Positions 21,640-32,675 of a stretch of DNA of 64,000 bases are shown one piece after another. The notes under the pieces are model-generated. The model was not told the DNA's origin, made no database searches, and saw only the letters and a program-made list of their open reading frames with translations. The translations under genes were made by a program, and so were the position numbers. The stretch covers positions 3,189,226 to 3,253,225 of the forward strand of contig CAKMRJ010004445.1 in the NCBI GenBank assembly GCA_928212115.1, read 5' to 3'. Numbering within the stretch: position 1 is the stretch's first letter; each line of letters opens with the position of its first letter. This stretch comes from Lactuca virosa. Lineage: Eukaryota > Streptophyta > Magnoliopsida > Asterales > Asteraceae.

Positions 21640-21921
21640 CGCACTTCCATCCTCCCGTGCTGCTCGAATCCTTGCTGAAATCAACCGGAATGCTCTGCTC
21701 CTAGCCGTGGGCGCCCTTGCCCGACCCTGACGCCTGCTGGCGGTTCTCGAAATCACAGGGACAGGAGCTGTCACCTGCCCAGCTGAACACAAACTCGGAC
21801 AGTGGGCCTTCTTGTGGCCCCTCCGACTGCAATGGAAACATATTAGGTCAAGTCCCTGGGCGATGGTAGCAGTACAATCTCTGCTAAAATGACCAGTCCG
21901 GCCGCACTTGAAACAACAAGG
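21640..21921 (-). pseudogene. Gypsy A gag zinc-knuckle segment, cut by Copia A
   Basis: It carries CCFKCGRTGHFSRDC and CFHCSRRGHKKAHCP, two CCHC zinc knuckles of a Gypsy nucleocapsid, then a basic RRQGRARAP linker toward the lost protease. The N-terminal part of gag is on the other side of the Copia insertion (29882-30620); the break falls in the first knuckle region. The bases CAAGG at 21917-21921 are one copy of the Copia target duplication. Confidence 0.85.
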
Positions 21922-22707
21922 TGATGGGTTTTTGAGCATTCTAACACTTCCTAAGTGTACATGCAACCCTAATAACCTTGAATCTATGTTTTCTCTATAT
22001 ACATGCAAATTTCTTTTTCAAGGTTATTTCCTAACTAGCATGGCATGGGGATTACATAAAACATAAAACTAGTAGAAATACATACCTTGTTGTTGCTTGG
22101 ATTCCTTCAAGACTTTGTGAGCCTAGCACCCCAAATGTTGTGCCTCAAATGCTTCACACAACACCACAAGACTTGGAATAACTTGAGAGAATACTTCTAG
22201 CACTCAAAATTGGTTATGCCCTCTCTAGTAACACTATGTCCACTAGGTTCACTTTTTGCTAGCCATAGGGTTCCTTTTATAGTGTTGTCACAATTAGGGT
22301 TTACACATGAATGCCCTTAATTGCCATGACTCTTGATTTCCCATGACCCATGGATTTGTAACTCCCATGGACTATCCATGGAGCTCCATATGGTTACATC
22401 CATAACCCATAAACCATGGATCATTAATCCACCATAAAAGAATTGATGATTGTCATAATCAACCCTATATATTTAATTAGTCTCACTTTGATCACCAAAT
22501 TAATACTAGATTAATACTTGATCAATACTAATTAAATAATACTATTATTAATATATTAGAACTTATAATATATTAATAATCATAAGTGCCTTATTCTCTC
22601 ATTTAGTCTATCCAAGTATTGCAATGCCATGCAACCCAAATGGACCATGCCGGGTCGGGTCAAGTACATACCAAATAAAGTTATGGACTTAGACACTATA
22701 TCCAACA
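21922..22707 (-). repeat. 3' LTR of Copia A
   Basis: TGATGGGTTTTTGAGC at the low end and TATATCCAACA at the high end (TGTTGG...CCCATCA on its own strand), 786 bp. Nearly identical to 29095-29881. Confidence 0.95.
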
Positions 22708-22721
22708 GTCTCCCACTTGGA
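22708..22721 (-). other. Polypurine tract of Copia A
   Basis: TCCAAGTGGGAGAC on the minus strand immediately before the 3' LTR. Confidence 0.85.
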
Positions 22722-23558
22722 TAAGTCTAATAACTATATTTGCAAATATGACTTCAAAATCCGATAAGAATCGTAGCTCTTTCAAAGTCTCTCGGAACTG
22801 AGATGATGATGATACGCCATTGAAGATAAGTGATCATATAATCCTCTGTTCTCATAATATCAGCCGGACAAACACATGGAGCATGGTCTTACTTATTGTC
22901 CAACATTTGTTTCTCGATCTCTGATTTGTTTCGACATAGAACTAAATTGAACACATCAATTAGGTTCTGACCGGGCCCGGTACATAGGTCAAAACCAAAT
23001 CATCGAGGGGCCCAGATATCGCTTCTATTTCTAGAAGGAACAGATAAACTTCGACTGATATGCTTGTACTAACTACTTGTTGAATTACTCACAAAGGCAC
23101 GTTTTATAACATCGAGTTACCAATGCGTTTTCGTACAATCAATGAATAACCAACTCATAGTCAACAACTCATATCTCTAGGTTTGAAGATTCATATGATA
23201 TTACTGTCTCACGATCACTCGAGATAAATTCCATGAAGTGATGCAAGTGAGCGTAGGTTGGATCCAATACTCAGCCCTTATGAGTACTCATGAATGTTGT
23301 AGCAACCATTGCATTGTCCAAAGCACTTTTAGACAAATCATACAAGCCAAATTCATGACAGTCTTAAATCAATACTTACTTCCAAAGTTTGACTGACTGT
23401 GGATGGTTTGAATAATTACATAATTATTCTGGAAGTAAAAACATGCAAAATTGAAACATAGTAAACAATCAACACAAGATAGTAACACCTTACTCATAAA
23501 TAAATAACAACTTTTATTTATCATCAAATGTCAATTACATTTTACAAGTTTCAGGAAT
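22722..23558 (-). other. 3' non-coding region of Copia A
   Basis: About 0.84 kb between the RNase H stop and the PPT with no coding potential. Confidence 0.7.
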
Positions 23559-25072
23559 CTAATTATTGAAACTAATATCATCCCTCAGCCCAATGCGCCT
23601 CACATGCTGTAAATGCTTAACCCTGCTCAGTCCCTTCATGAGGGGATCTGCCGGGTTCTCATTTGATGATACCCTCTTAGCCACGAGGAGTCCTTCTTCT
23701 ATTCGATGTCTGATGAAATGGTATTTTCTGTCAATGTGCCTAGATCTCCCGTGATCTCTCGGTTCCTTAGCCAAAGCAACCGCACTTTCATTGTCACAGA
23801 AAATTTCCATTGGCTCCTTTATAGCTGGTACAACTCCAAGGTCTCCGATGAAGTTCTTTAGCCATATCGCCTCCTTAGCTGCTTCACTTGCTGTTATGTA
23901 CTCTGATTCACAAGTAGAATCAGCTACTGTCTCCTGCTTGGAATTTTTCCAAGTAATTGCCCCTCCATTTAGGATAAAGACCCAGCCTGACTGAGAGCGG
24001 AAATTATCCCTATTAGTCTGGAAGCTAGCATCGCTATATCCTTCCACTCTCAAGTCATCACTGCCTCCGAGGGTAAGGACCCAATCCTTAGTCCTCCGCA
24101 GATACTTGAGAATGTTCTTTACCGCTGTCCAGTGTGCCTTGCCAGGGTTCCCTTGATATCTACTGACCATGCTCAAAGCAAAGGCCACATCAGGGCGAGT
24201 ACAAGTCATAGCATACATGATCGAGCCCACAGCGGAAGCATATGGTATATGACTCATTTCAGCTATCTCAGCCTCTGTACTCGGACTCTGAGTCTTACTC
24301 AGCTTGGCATTACTCTGGATTGGTAATTCTCCTTTCTTGGATTCTTTCATGCTGAACCTCTTCAGCACCTTATCCAAGTAAGTACTTTGACTAAGTCCAA
24401 TTAGTCTCTTACTCCTATCTCTCAATATCCTTATCCCTAGGATATAGGCAGCTTCCCCAAGGTCCTTCATAGAGAAACACTTCCCAAGCCAGGACTTAAC
24501 CTCCTGCAAGGTTGGGACGTCGTTTCCTATGAGAAGTATGTCATCCACATACAACACCAAGAATCTAACTATGCTCTGACATACACACAAGACTCATCCT
24601 CACTCCTAGAAAAGCCAAACTCTTTGACTTTCTCATCAAAGCAAAGATTCCATCTGCGAGATGCTTGTTTCAATACATAAATGGATTTATCAAGCTTACA
24701 TACTCTATTAGGGTATCTTGTATCGACAAAACCCTCTGGTTGAGCCATGTAAACATCCTCAGCCAACTTTCCATTAAGGAAAGCGGTTTTGACATCCATT
24801 TGCCATATTTCATAATCATGAAATGCAGCTATGGTTAACAATACTCTAATAGACTTAATCTTAGCTACTGGTGAGAAGGTCTCATCATAGTCAACTCCCG
24901 GAGTTTGAGTAAAGCCCTTCGCAACCAGTCGCGCTTTGTAAGTATGTACCTTCCCATCCATGTCGGTCTTCTTCTTGAAGATCCATTTGCACCCAACTGT
25001 CTTACGACCTGGTACATTGTCAACCAAGTTCCAAACTTGATTGTCATACATGGACTGAATCTCGCTGTCCAT
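23559..25072 (-). pseudogene. Copia A reverse transcriptase and RNase H (frame-broken)
   Basis: The first frame (25072-24569) has the RT N-terminal words KWIFKKKTDMDGKVHTYKAR and QMDVKTAFLNG, which carries a catalytic Asp. After a frame break near 24580 the second frame (24590-23559) opens with LVLYVDDILLIGNDV, the Copia YVDD active-site motif, then the RNase H domain with EGYSDASFQ, CESEYITASEAAKEA and HIDRKYHFIR. Stop at 23559. All key motifs survive; only single-base frame shifts prevent a continuous product. In an intact element this copies RNA into cDNA and degrades the RNA strand within the particle. Confidence 0.9.
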
Positions 25073-25079
25073 AGCCTCC

Positions 25080-26709
25080 TTCCATTAGCAGACTCAGGGC
25101 CTGCCATGGCTTCCCTGTAATTATTAGGTTCATCCAAATCTATTAGTGTACTATCACTAATAAATGTATCACCTTCAGTGGTGATGTGATAACCATAATA
25201 AAAATCAGGTGTGTTCCTCACCCTAGTGGAACGTCTTGGAGGTGCAGACTCATCTATCGGATCAACAGGAGTTTCCTCCTCAGGTTGGTCGATAGCATTT
25301 GAGGTTCCTTCACCACTTGACTCTTGAAGCTCTTCAAGGTCAATTTGCCTCCCACTGTCCCCTTGGCTTATGAATTCTCTCTCACGAAAGACTCATCTTC
25401 TTGCTACAAAGACCACATTATCACTGGGTCTGTAGAAGAGGTAACCAAAGGATCTCTGTGGGTAGCCGATGAAAATACACCTCTCACTTCGAGGTTCAAG
25501 CTTATCATGAGTCTCACGCCTCACGAAAGCTTCACAACCCCAAATCTTGATGTGGTCCAAATTGGGAACTTTCCCAGTCCACATCTCGTGAGGTGTTTTG
25601 GCAACCTTTTTAGTAGGGACTAGATTAAGGATATGGGCGGCAGTCTCTAAGGCATACCCCCAGAAAGAGATTGGTAACGAAGCTCGACTCATCATGGAAC
25701 GAACCATATCCAACAAGGTTCGATTGCGCCTCTCAGCTACACCATTCAACTGTGGTGTTCTGGGAGGTGTCAATTGTGAGACAATCCCACATTCCTTAAG
25801 ATAGTCAAGGAACTCAATGCTAAGATACTCTCCTCCTCGATCGGATCGGAGCATCTTGATGTTCCTGCCCAATTGATTCTCCACTTCCTGCTTAAACTCT
25901 TTGAACTTTTCAAAGGTTTCTGACTTATGCTTGATTAAGTAAATATATCCATATCTACTGTAATCATCAGTAAAAGTCACATAATAGCGATTAGCATCCC
26001 TTGTAGCAACTCTGAAGGGTCCACACACATCCGTGTGTACAAGGTCCAACAAACCTTCACCCCTATCACAAGTACCTGTGAAGGGTGACTTTGTCATTTT
26101 TCCAAGTAAACAAGACTCGCAACTATCATCTGACTTGAGGTCAAATGATTCCAAGACTCCAGCCTTTTGGAGTTGGCCTATGCGCTTCTTGTTAACATGT
26201 CCAAGACGACAATGCCACAAGGATGCTTTATCCAAGCTATCTGAAGAATCAATATACAACACATTATTTCCTAGATTGTCTACAACATTCACGGATTCAT
26301 ATACACCATCACAAGGTAATGCTTTAAAGTAAAATACATCATTGTAATAAACATTAATAGCACCATTTTTATTATCAAATGAAAATGTAAAACCTTGTTT
26401 GTACAAGCCATGAAAGGAAATAATATTTCTCGCCATTTCGGGCGAGTAACAACACTTATTCAAATCTAACATTAACCCATTATTAAGCAATAAAGAATAA
26501 ACTCCTATCTTGGTAACAGGTGATGCTTTCCTGTTGCCCATGACTAAGTTTATCTTCCCGTGCTCCACTTGCTCACTTCTTCTTAGTGCCTGCAAATCAG
26601 TACAGATGTGAATACCACAACCTGTATCAAGCACCCAAGAATTAGCATTAGATGAGTTATTTAGACAATATTGTGTAAATACCTGCATGGGTGGGTTTAA
26701 CCTTCCCAT
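25080..26709 (-). pseudogene. Copia A protease and integrase (frame-broken)
   Basis: The main frame (26709-25393) starts in the protease with SWVLDTGCGIHICTD (aspartic protease DTG). The integrase zinc domain follows (HCRLGH ... CESCLLGK, HHCC pattern) and then the DDE core, with HTDVCGPF, FTDDYSRYGY and SDRGGEYLS supplying the three acidic positions. Later words KIWGCEAFV and RCIFIGYP are the usual Copia integrase C-terminal block. The frame closes at 25393; the 25392-25080 linker to RT is in shifted frames. Integrase preceding RT confirms Copia. Confidence 0.9.
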
Positions 26710-27580
26710 CCTTTAGATCTTGCAGATATTTGGGGCAGCTTCGCTTGAAGTGTCCCTTATCCTGGCAATAGAAGCACTGTGCTTCCTTTGGGTTTGAAGA
26801 AGGAGTAATGGGACCTTTCTTTGTCCCACTTGAAGAGGAACCATCAAGAGTCTTACCCTTGGTACCCTTCGAAGGGTTTTTCCTCTTCTTACCCTTTCCC
26901 TGCCCAATAGCCAGAACAGGGGCTGTTGAAGGAGTAGAAGTAGCAACCGCTTTACCCTTAAGGCCATTTTCAGCTGTCCTTAAGAGTCCTTGAAGTTTGC
27001 TAAGTGTGACTTCCTCCTTTTTCATATGATAAGTCATACGAAACTGATCATAACTTGGAGGTAAGGAATGGAGAATGATGTCAATCGCCATTTCCTCAGG
27101 AAAGTCAACATTTAGCTTCAGCAACCGGTCAACAAACCTTTGCATTTTTCTGCAAGTGACCGGTGATGGGTTCACCATCCTTCATCCTTGCGGTTATCAT
27201 GGAGGAGATGATTTCATACCTCTCCTGACGCGCGCTCTGATGGTACCTTTCCATCAGATCCAGGTGCATCTCATAGGGGTAGAAATCTTCATAGGATTTT
27301 TGAAGTTCAGGAGTCATGGTGGCCATCATGATGCATGCTACTTTAGTAGCATCCTTTTCATGTGCAACAAACTCCGCAAACTCTTCAGGAGTAGCAGTGG
27401 CTTCATTCACAACCTTAAGCTCCCTATCGAGGACATATTCTTTGTCCTCATAGCGGGTAGTCATTCTGATGTTTCTGATCCACTCATTGAAATTAGATCC
27501 ATCAAAGATGACTTTACCACACAAGTTCATAAGGGAAAAGGAGCCTGTTGGGTTTGAGCCAGAAGCATTGTTGGAAGACA
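26657..27580 (-). pseudogene. Copia A gag (frame-broken)
   Basis: The start codon is probably at 27580 (MSSNNASGSN); upstream in-frame residues to 27638 are likely leader. The N-terminal half has FDGSNFNEWI and RMTTRYEDKEYVL, typical of the Copia gag (UBN2-like) domain. A frame break near 27150 leads to the second frame with LNVDFPEEMAIDIILHSLPP and a single CCHC knuckle, CFYCQDKGHFKRSCP. A second break near 26690 separates gag from protease. Gag would form the cytoplasmic particle and package the RNA. Confidence 0.88.
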
Positions 27581-27639
27581 TCTGAAAGGAAAGAAAGACA
27601 AGTTTCATTAGATTAGGAATCCTTAATAATTCACCCAAA

Positions 27640-29080
27640 TGAAATATAAAGGCTAGGATCCAACAAACTATTTATAGTTGGAAGAGGGATGCCGTAATCC
27701 ATACTATAAAATATTTGAAGGTAGGTAAATGACGATTTACCAATTTCCACCATAAGAACAAAATATTTTATTATTAGGTTTTATTGGTTTTGAAACTCCT
27801 AGATCTTTTGAGATACATTGAACTTTTCAATGGCATGTTTGAATCTCGATTGTGCCCTCTCAAGTTTGTGACTGGGATGCCGAGGATCACAAACAAGGTG
27901 TGAATAACCATACAAATTGACTTGGTACCCTTAACAATATTACCTAATCGATGTGCCGGTTAACCATACACGCTCCACCGATCTATAATAAAGTCAAGTT
28001 ACCCTTTGCCACTCTTACTAGTCCACGTTAGTGTGCCGGTTAACCACACACGCTCCACTAACGACTTGGTAAGGTACAAAGTGTAATTTTATGGGCTAGC
28101 ACCAATTTCACATTTTCCTAAAGTAACTAAGATTAGGAATTTATAATGTATAGTTACTTTATAATTCATTATACTTTTAACAAGTATTTAAAGTCGTATC
28201 CTACCCGTTCGGCTAACGACCCTCCACCGATCAAGGAAGCGGTGGGTGAGAGTGGACACCCATTAAGTCACCATTTTATAGGCAACAACCTTATACCCCC
28301 CTTATAGACCGGCTTCGTGAATGAGGCCTACTAACGGTAAGAATGACATATTCTTATACATATCTATATAATAAAATTATAATAATAGTATAAGTGTTGA
28401 TTTTTAAACTTTTTAAAAATCTAAGGTTTAATTTGGAATTAAAGTATTAAAGTATAAGACTTTTCAAATTCCAAAACTTGAGGGCAAGATTTGAAACTAT
28501 TCCAAGTCTCTTCAATTTGTAACTTATGAGTTTTAATGGTTCATAAAAATGAAGACTCTTCATTTTATGAAACCTCTTTAGTTCTTTAATCACAATTAAA
28601 AGAAGTGACTTTTGGTTATCCATAACTTGAGGACAAGTTATGGACACCATCATAGCCATTAAGATCATGAATTAAACACACATGGTGGTTACACATAATT
28701 CCTATGATCTTCTAAAAACTCATAAGAACACAAATTCATGTCAAGCAATTTCAAGAAATCATATAAACATATACAATACTTGAAAATTGATAAAAGTCAT
28801 GTAAAATGGGTTAACATAATCATTATCATTTTGAAAAATAGATTTTACAAGTCCAAAACAGATTGGGGTAATGATCTTAATCCATTTCCAGCAACAAAAC
28901 TCGAAAAAAAACGCCCAGCACGCTCCTACTCGCCGAGTGCACTATTCTACTCGGCGAGTAGAATGAATTTGTTCATGGACTCGGCGAGTCCTCCCCATGG
29001 ACTCGGCGAGTACAGTCGTCAGAGTGCAGAATTTTCGATTTTTAAGCAGTTTTGCATCAAGTATACAGAAAACAATCCTA
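27640..29080 (-). other. Leader region of Copia A
   Basis: About 1.4 kb of non-coding leader between PBS and gag. It holds two similar blocks with GTGCCGGTTAACCA (about 27952 and 28033) and a cluster of four perfect ACTCG-N-CGAGT palindromes (28928-28938, 28949-28959, 28979-28989, 29001-29011) about 70-165 nt downstream of the PBS. Confidence 0.75.
28928..29011. repeat. Cluster of four ACTCG-N-CGAGT palindromes in the Copia leader
   Basis: Four exact 11-bp copies are spaced 21, 30 and 22 bp start to start. The same motif fills the LTRs of Gypsy A, Gypsy B and the LTRs at 1551-3570 and 54280-54507. Confidence 0.9.
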
Positions 29081-29093
29081 GGCTCTGATACCA
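29081..29093 (-). other. Primer-binding site of Copia A
   Basis: TGGTATCAGAGCC on the minus strand, one base from the 5' LTR end, complementary to the 3' end of initiator tRNA-Met. Confidence 0.93.
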
Positions 29094-29094
29094 C

Positions 29095-29881
29095 TGATGG
29101 GTTTTTGAGCATTCTAACACTTCCTAAGTGTACATGCAACCCTAATAACCTTGAATCTATGTTTTCTCTATATACATGCAAATTTCTTTTTCAAGGTTAT
29201 TTCCTAACTAGCATGGCATGGGGATTACATAAAACATAAAACTAGTAGAAATACATACCTTGTTGTTGCTTGGATTCCTTCAAGACTTTTTGAGCCTAGC
29301 ACCCCAAATGTTGTGCCTCAAATGCTTCACACAACACCACAAGACTTGGAATAACTTGAGAGAATACTTCTAGCACTCAAAATTGGTTATGCCCTCTCTA
29401 GTAACACTATGTCCACTAGGTTCACTTTTTGCTAGCCATAGGGTTCCTTTTATAGTGTTGTCACAATTAGGGTTTACACATGAATGCCCTTAATTGTCAT
29501 GACTCTTGATTTCCCATGACCCATGGATTTGTAACTCCCATGGACTATCCATGGAGCTCCATATGGTTACATCCATAACCCATAAACCATGGATCATTAA
29601 TCCACCATAAAAGAATTGATGATTGTCATAATCAACCCTATATATTTAATTAGTCTCACTTTGATCACCAAATTAATACTAGATTAATACTTAATCAATA
29701 CTATATTAAATAATTACTATTATTATATATTAGAACTTATAATATATTAATAATCATAAGTGCCTTATTCTCTCATTTAGTCTATCCAAGTATTGCAATG
29801 CCATGCAACCCAAATGGACCATGCCGGGTCGGGTCAAGTACATACCAAATAAAGTTATGGACTTAGACACTATATCCAACA
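29095..29881 (-). repeat. 5' LTR of Copia A
   Basis: 787 bp, TGTTGGATATAG...CCCATCA on its own strand, nearly identical to 21922-22707. Confidence 0.95.
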
Positions 29882-30620
29882 CAAGGATCACCACCTCTAC
29901 TACTCCTACACGCACCCCCGTGCGTCCTGTCACACTTACCACATCGGCTGCGGCCCTGGAAGTTTCTCTTCTCGATCTCGACTCGGCCCCTTTGGTTCTT
30001 TAACCTACCCGAACCTGTGGGCCGCTGAACCTCATCCGTTTCCCCTTCCTTTCTTCTGACTCCCGGTCAATCTCTCGCTCCTGCGTTACCCCATCGATCG
30101 TCTGAACAACCGCTGTCTGATCCTGGAGCTTCTCGGTCCAACCTATCAGTGACCCTCTCACGATGTCAGGTAAGCTCCTCGCGAACGACTCGTGATACCT
30201 CCTCCGCAGCAACCCAATCACGCAGAGACTCTCCTGTGGACAGGCTGCCCCACTCACTCCCGAAACCTGATGGCAAGAGCTAAAAATGGGATCCCCCTCC
30301 CTGATGGATCCCTGGGATCCATAAGAGTCGGGCTCTAGACAAGCCCCAAAACTGCCCTGAACTATCCGGCTCTAAAGGCCTCAAGACGACTATCCAAAAG
30401 CTCCACAATGGCCTCCCTAACCGAACTGAATATCACATGAGTCTGATCAATGATGTTGCACATAATATCTGTGGAAATAACATGTCTCATCTGATCATCA
30501 AGCTGTCCGGCTCTAGAGCGTGAGCCAGATCCCTCCTCGGCACCTGAACTGCCAACTGGTATCTCGCGCAACGTCACATGCTGAAAACATATCACAATAA
30601 CTGTCAGAATTCTCATTGCT
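29882..30620 (-). pseudogene. Gypsy A gag, N-terminal and central part
   Basis: The N-terminal frame (30616-30362) has GSSGAEEGSGSRSRAGQLDD then an IFSSVREAIVELLDSRLEAF helix, parallel to the start of Gypsy B gag (GSGSG-rich then IFGTVKEGIMKIMEERLRSF). After frame loss the 30257-30000 frame has EERKGKRMRFSGPQ, the basic linker before the zinc knuckles. The last residues before the Copia insertion include KCDRTHGGACR, the start of the knuckle region continued at 21921. Frames are broken more than once and part of the capsid domain is missing. Confidence 0.8.
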
Positions 30621-31584
30621 GCCGAGGGATCTCACACACACTCTACAATTTCCCTGGTTTCGTCTTGGCCCCTCTTGAATCGAGTACGGATCCTCTGCTT
30701 TCAGTAGTACGGGGCCCATACTACCTTCCACATCTATCCGTACTTTCCTCAAGAGTTCCTTAACTCAAACCAAGCCCCTTCTACTGTACTGATACCTGCT
30801 ACTCTCATCCTAGGCTTGCCCTAGGCAAATCTCTGACTCTAACCCAAACCAGTCCTCAGCTGCTGAAGGCCTCCTTGTAATGGCAATTAGTCATCACCTG
30901 AATACCATCACATGTGACGAGGCTCGGATAATCCTCCGAGTAAAAGACTCGTCTCTACAACGGTTAGACTCAAACGAGAGCTGCGCAATAGGGCCAAATC
31001 CAACACTCTGAGATTATTCAACCCTGATCACATGCGACGTGACATATTCACCTAATGGCTAACTCCCATCACTCAGAGTCCCACAAAGCACAAAGCAAGC
31101 AGCATTCAGACACAGGAAACTACTAAAGCAATCCTATCCTTATAACAAGAAATTGTACTAGCATACAATGCTAAGCTCATACTATCAGGCATAACCTAAA
31201 CAGGCTATCCTACTGCTGTCTACGCAATACTAGCATGCAATTCTCATAAAGCTGAAACACATATAGCAGGCACATAAGCATCCTCCTAGATCCTTAGTCC
31301 TATTCTAGCATGCTGTTCTACTGAAACTGAAACTGATAATCATATATAAACGTTGTATGGGTAATTTGGGAGTACTTACTGAGCTCGGCTGAGTGCATGC
31401 ACCACAACCTTTTTCTCTTTTCAAGCTCTTTTCTTTTCTAAAATTTCTTTTTACTTTTCTAAAACTCTTTTCCTTTTAAGTTTCGTTTTGCTTTTCTAAA
31501 ACTCTTTTCGTTTGAAAACTTTATACCACTTCCTTAGTTTGAGTTCAGACACACTCGGGAGTGCGCCCGAATCCCTCAAACCAA
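30621..31584 (-). other. Leader region of Gypsy A
   Basis: Non-coding sequence between PBS and gag, with a T/C-rich stretch (31410-31515) equivalent to the A-rich leader after the Gypsy B PBS (56400-56465). Confidence 0.65.
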
Positions 31585-31597
31585 GGCTCTGATACCA
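31585..31597 (-). other. Primer-binding site of Gypsy A
   Basis: TGGTATCAGAGCC on the minus strand, three bases from the LTR end (initiator tRNA-Met type). Confidence 0.92.
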
Positions 31598-31600
31598 ACT

Positions 31601-32675
31601 TGTAACATCCCAAAACTACAGTCTGAAAATTTCGTTTTAAATCATTACTTAAACCACAATTGTCAATTAATAACATGAATCATAACATAAAATCATAGTG
31701 TTAATTCAAATTATAATCTTCTTATCAAGTAAAACATCCCAGGCTGACTAGCTATGGTGTGTCCATGCGATCATCCCGAGCTCTACTCTCCGCTACCGAA
31801 ATACCTGAAACCAAAACTGAAAACTGTAAGCACGAAGCTTAGTGAGCTCCCCCAAACTACCACATACCATACTATAACATATAAAGCACATATTTGGCCT
31901 TGCCCCCTGCATCGGACCGAAATCCGGACTAACTGGGGCCTTTCCCCCTGCATCGGACCAAAATCCGGACTAACTGGGGCCTTTCCCCCTGCATCGGACC
32001 GAAGTCCGGACTAACTGGGGCCTTGCCCCCTGCATCGGACCGAAATCTGGACTAACTGGGCCTTGCCCTTGCATCGGACCGAAAGTCGGACTAACTGAAC
32101 ATAGCATAACGAAATCATAACTACTAGCATAAACACATATACTGCATGCTGCATCGGACCGAGGTCCGGACTAACTAACACATAAACATGCCTGAATCAC
32201 AAAGACATCAAGCATCTGAACTACTTAACTGCATCGGACCAAAGTCCGAAAATACTGCTATCAACGGGCCGGCATTGGGGGCCGTAGACCCTTCCTACTG
32301 AAGGAAACTCACCTCGTAACACTGGCTGCTGAGATACTAAATCTGAAACTGCTTGACTGCTGCTCCGGAACTCCCCGGCTACAAATCCCATAAACACTAA
32401 ATCAAATACTGATAACAAATCTCAGGTAAAATGACGACTTACCCCTGTCGAGTCAACTTCCTGGTCAAAGTCACTTCCAGTTGACCGGACTTGCCGAGTT
32501 GGGCCGCCAACTCGTCGAGTCCCTTTCATCCATTCTAGTCCTCCACTCGCTTCTACTCGTCGAGTTTGGCAAAGACTCGACGAGTTCTTCTTCGATACAA
32601 ACATCGAGTCTAACTTCATCCGACTCGCCGAGTTGTATGAACAACTCGCCGAGTTCTCCTTCATCATATGAACAC
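31601..32675 (-). repeat. 5' LTR of Gypsy A, inner part
   Basis: Begins TGTAACATCCC and matches 17126 onward with many small indels and five instead of eight 41-bp units (31892-32096). It is interrupted at 32676 by the LARD; AACAC at 32671-32675 is the target duplication. Confidence 0.93.

Larger units (their letters stand above)
21922..29881 (-). mobile_element. Full-length Copia element A with TSD CAAGG
   Basis: Ty1/copia element in Gypsy A gag. The 5-bp duplication CAAGG is at 21917-21921 and 29882-29886. On its own strand: 5' LTR 29881-29095, PBS 29093-29081 (TGGTATCAGAGCC), 1.4-kb leader, gag, protease, integrase, RT, RNase H, 0.8-kb 3' region, PPT 22721-22708, 3' LTR 22707-21922. The order integrase before RT is the Copia order. 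The two LTRs differ at only a handful of positions, so insertion is recent, yet the polyprotein has at least four frame breaks (near 27150, 26690, 25080 and 24580). Confidence 0.95.

Noticed and set aside
27075..27557. A 160-residue plus-strand frame
   Set aside because: Antisense to Copia A gag.
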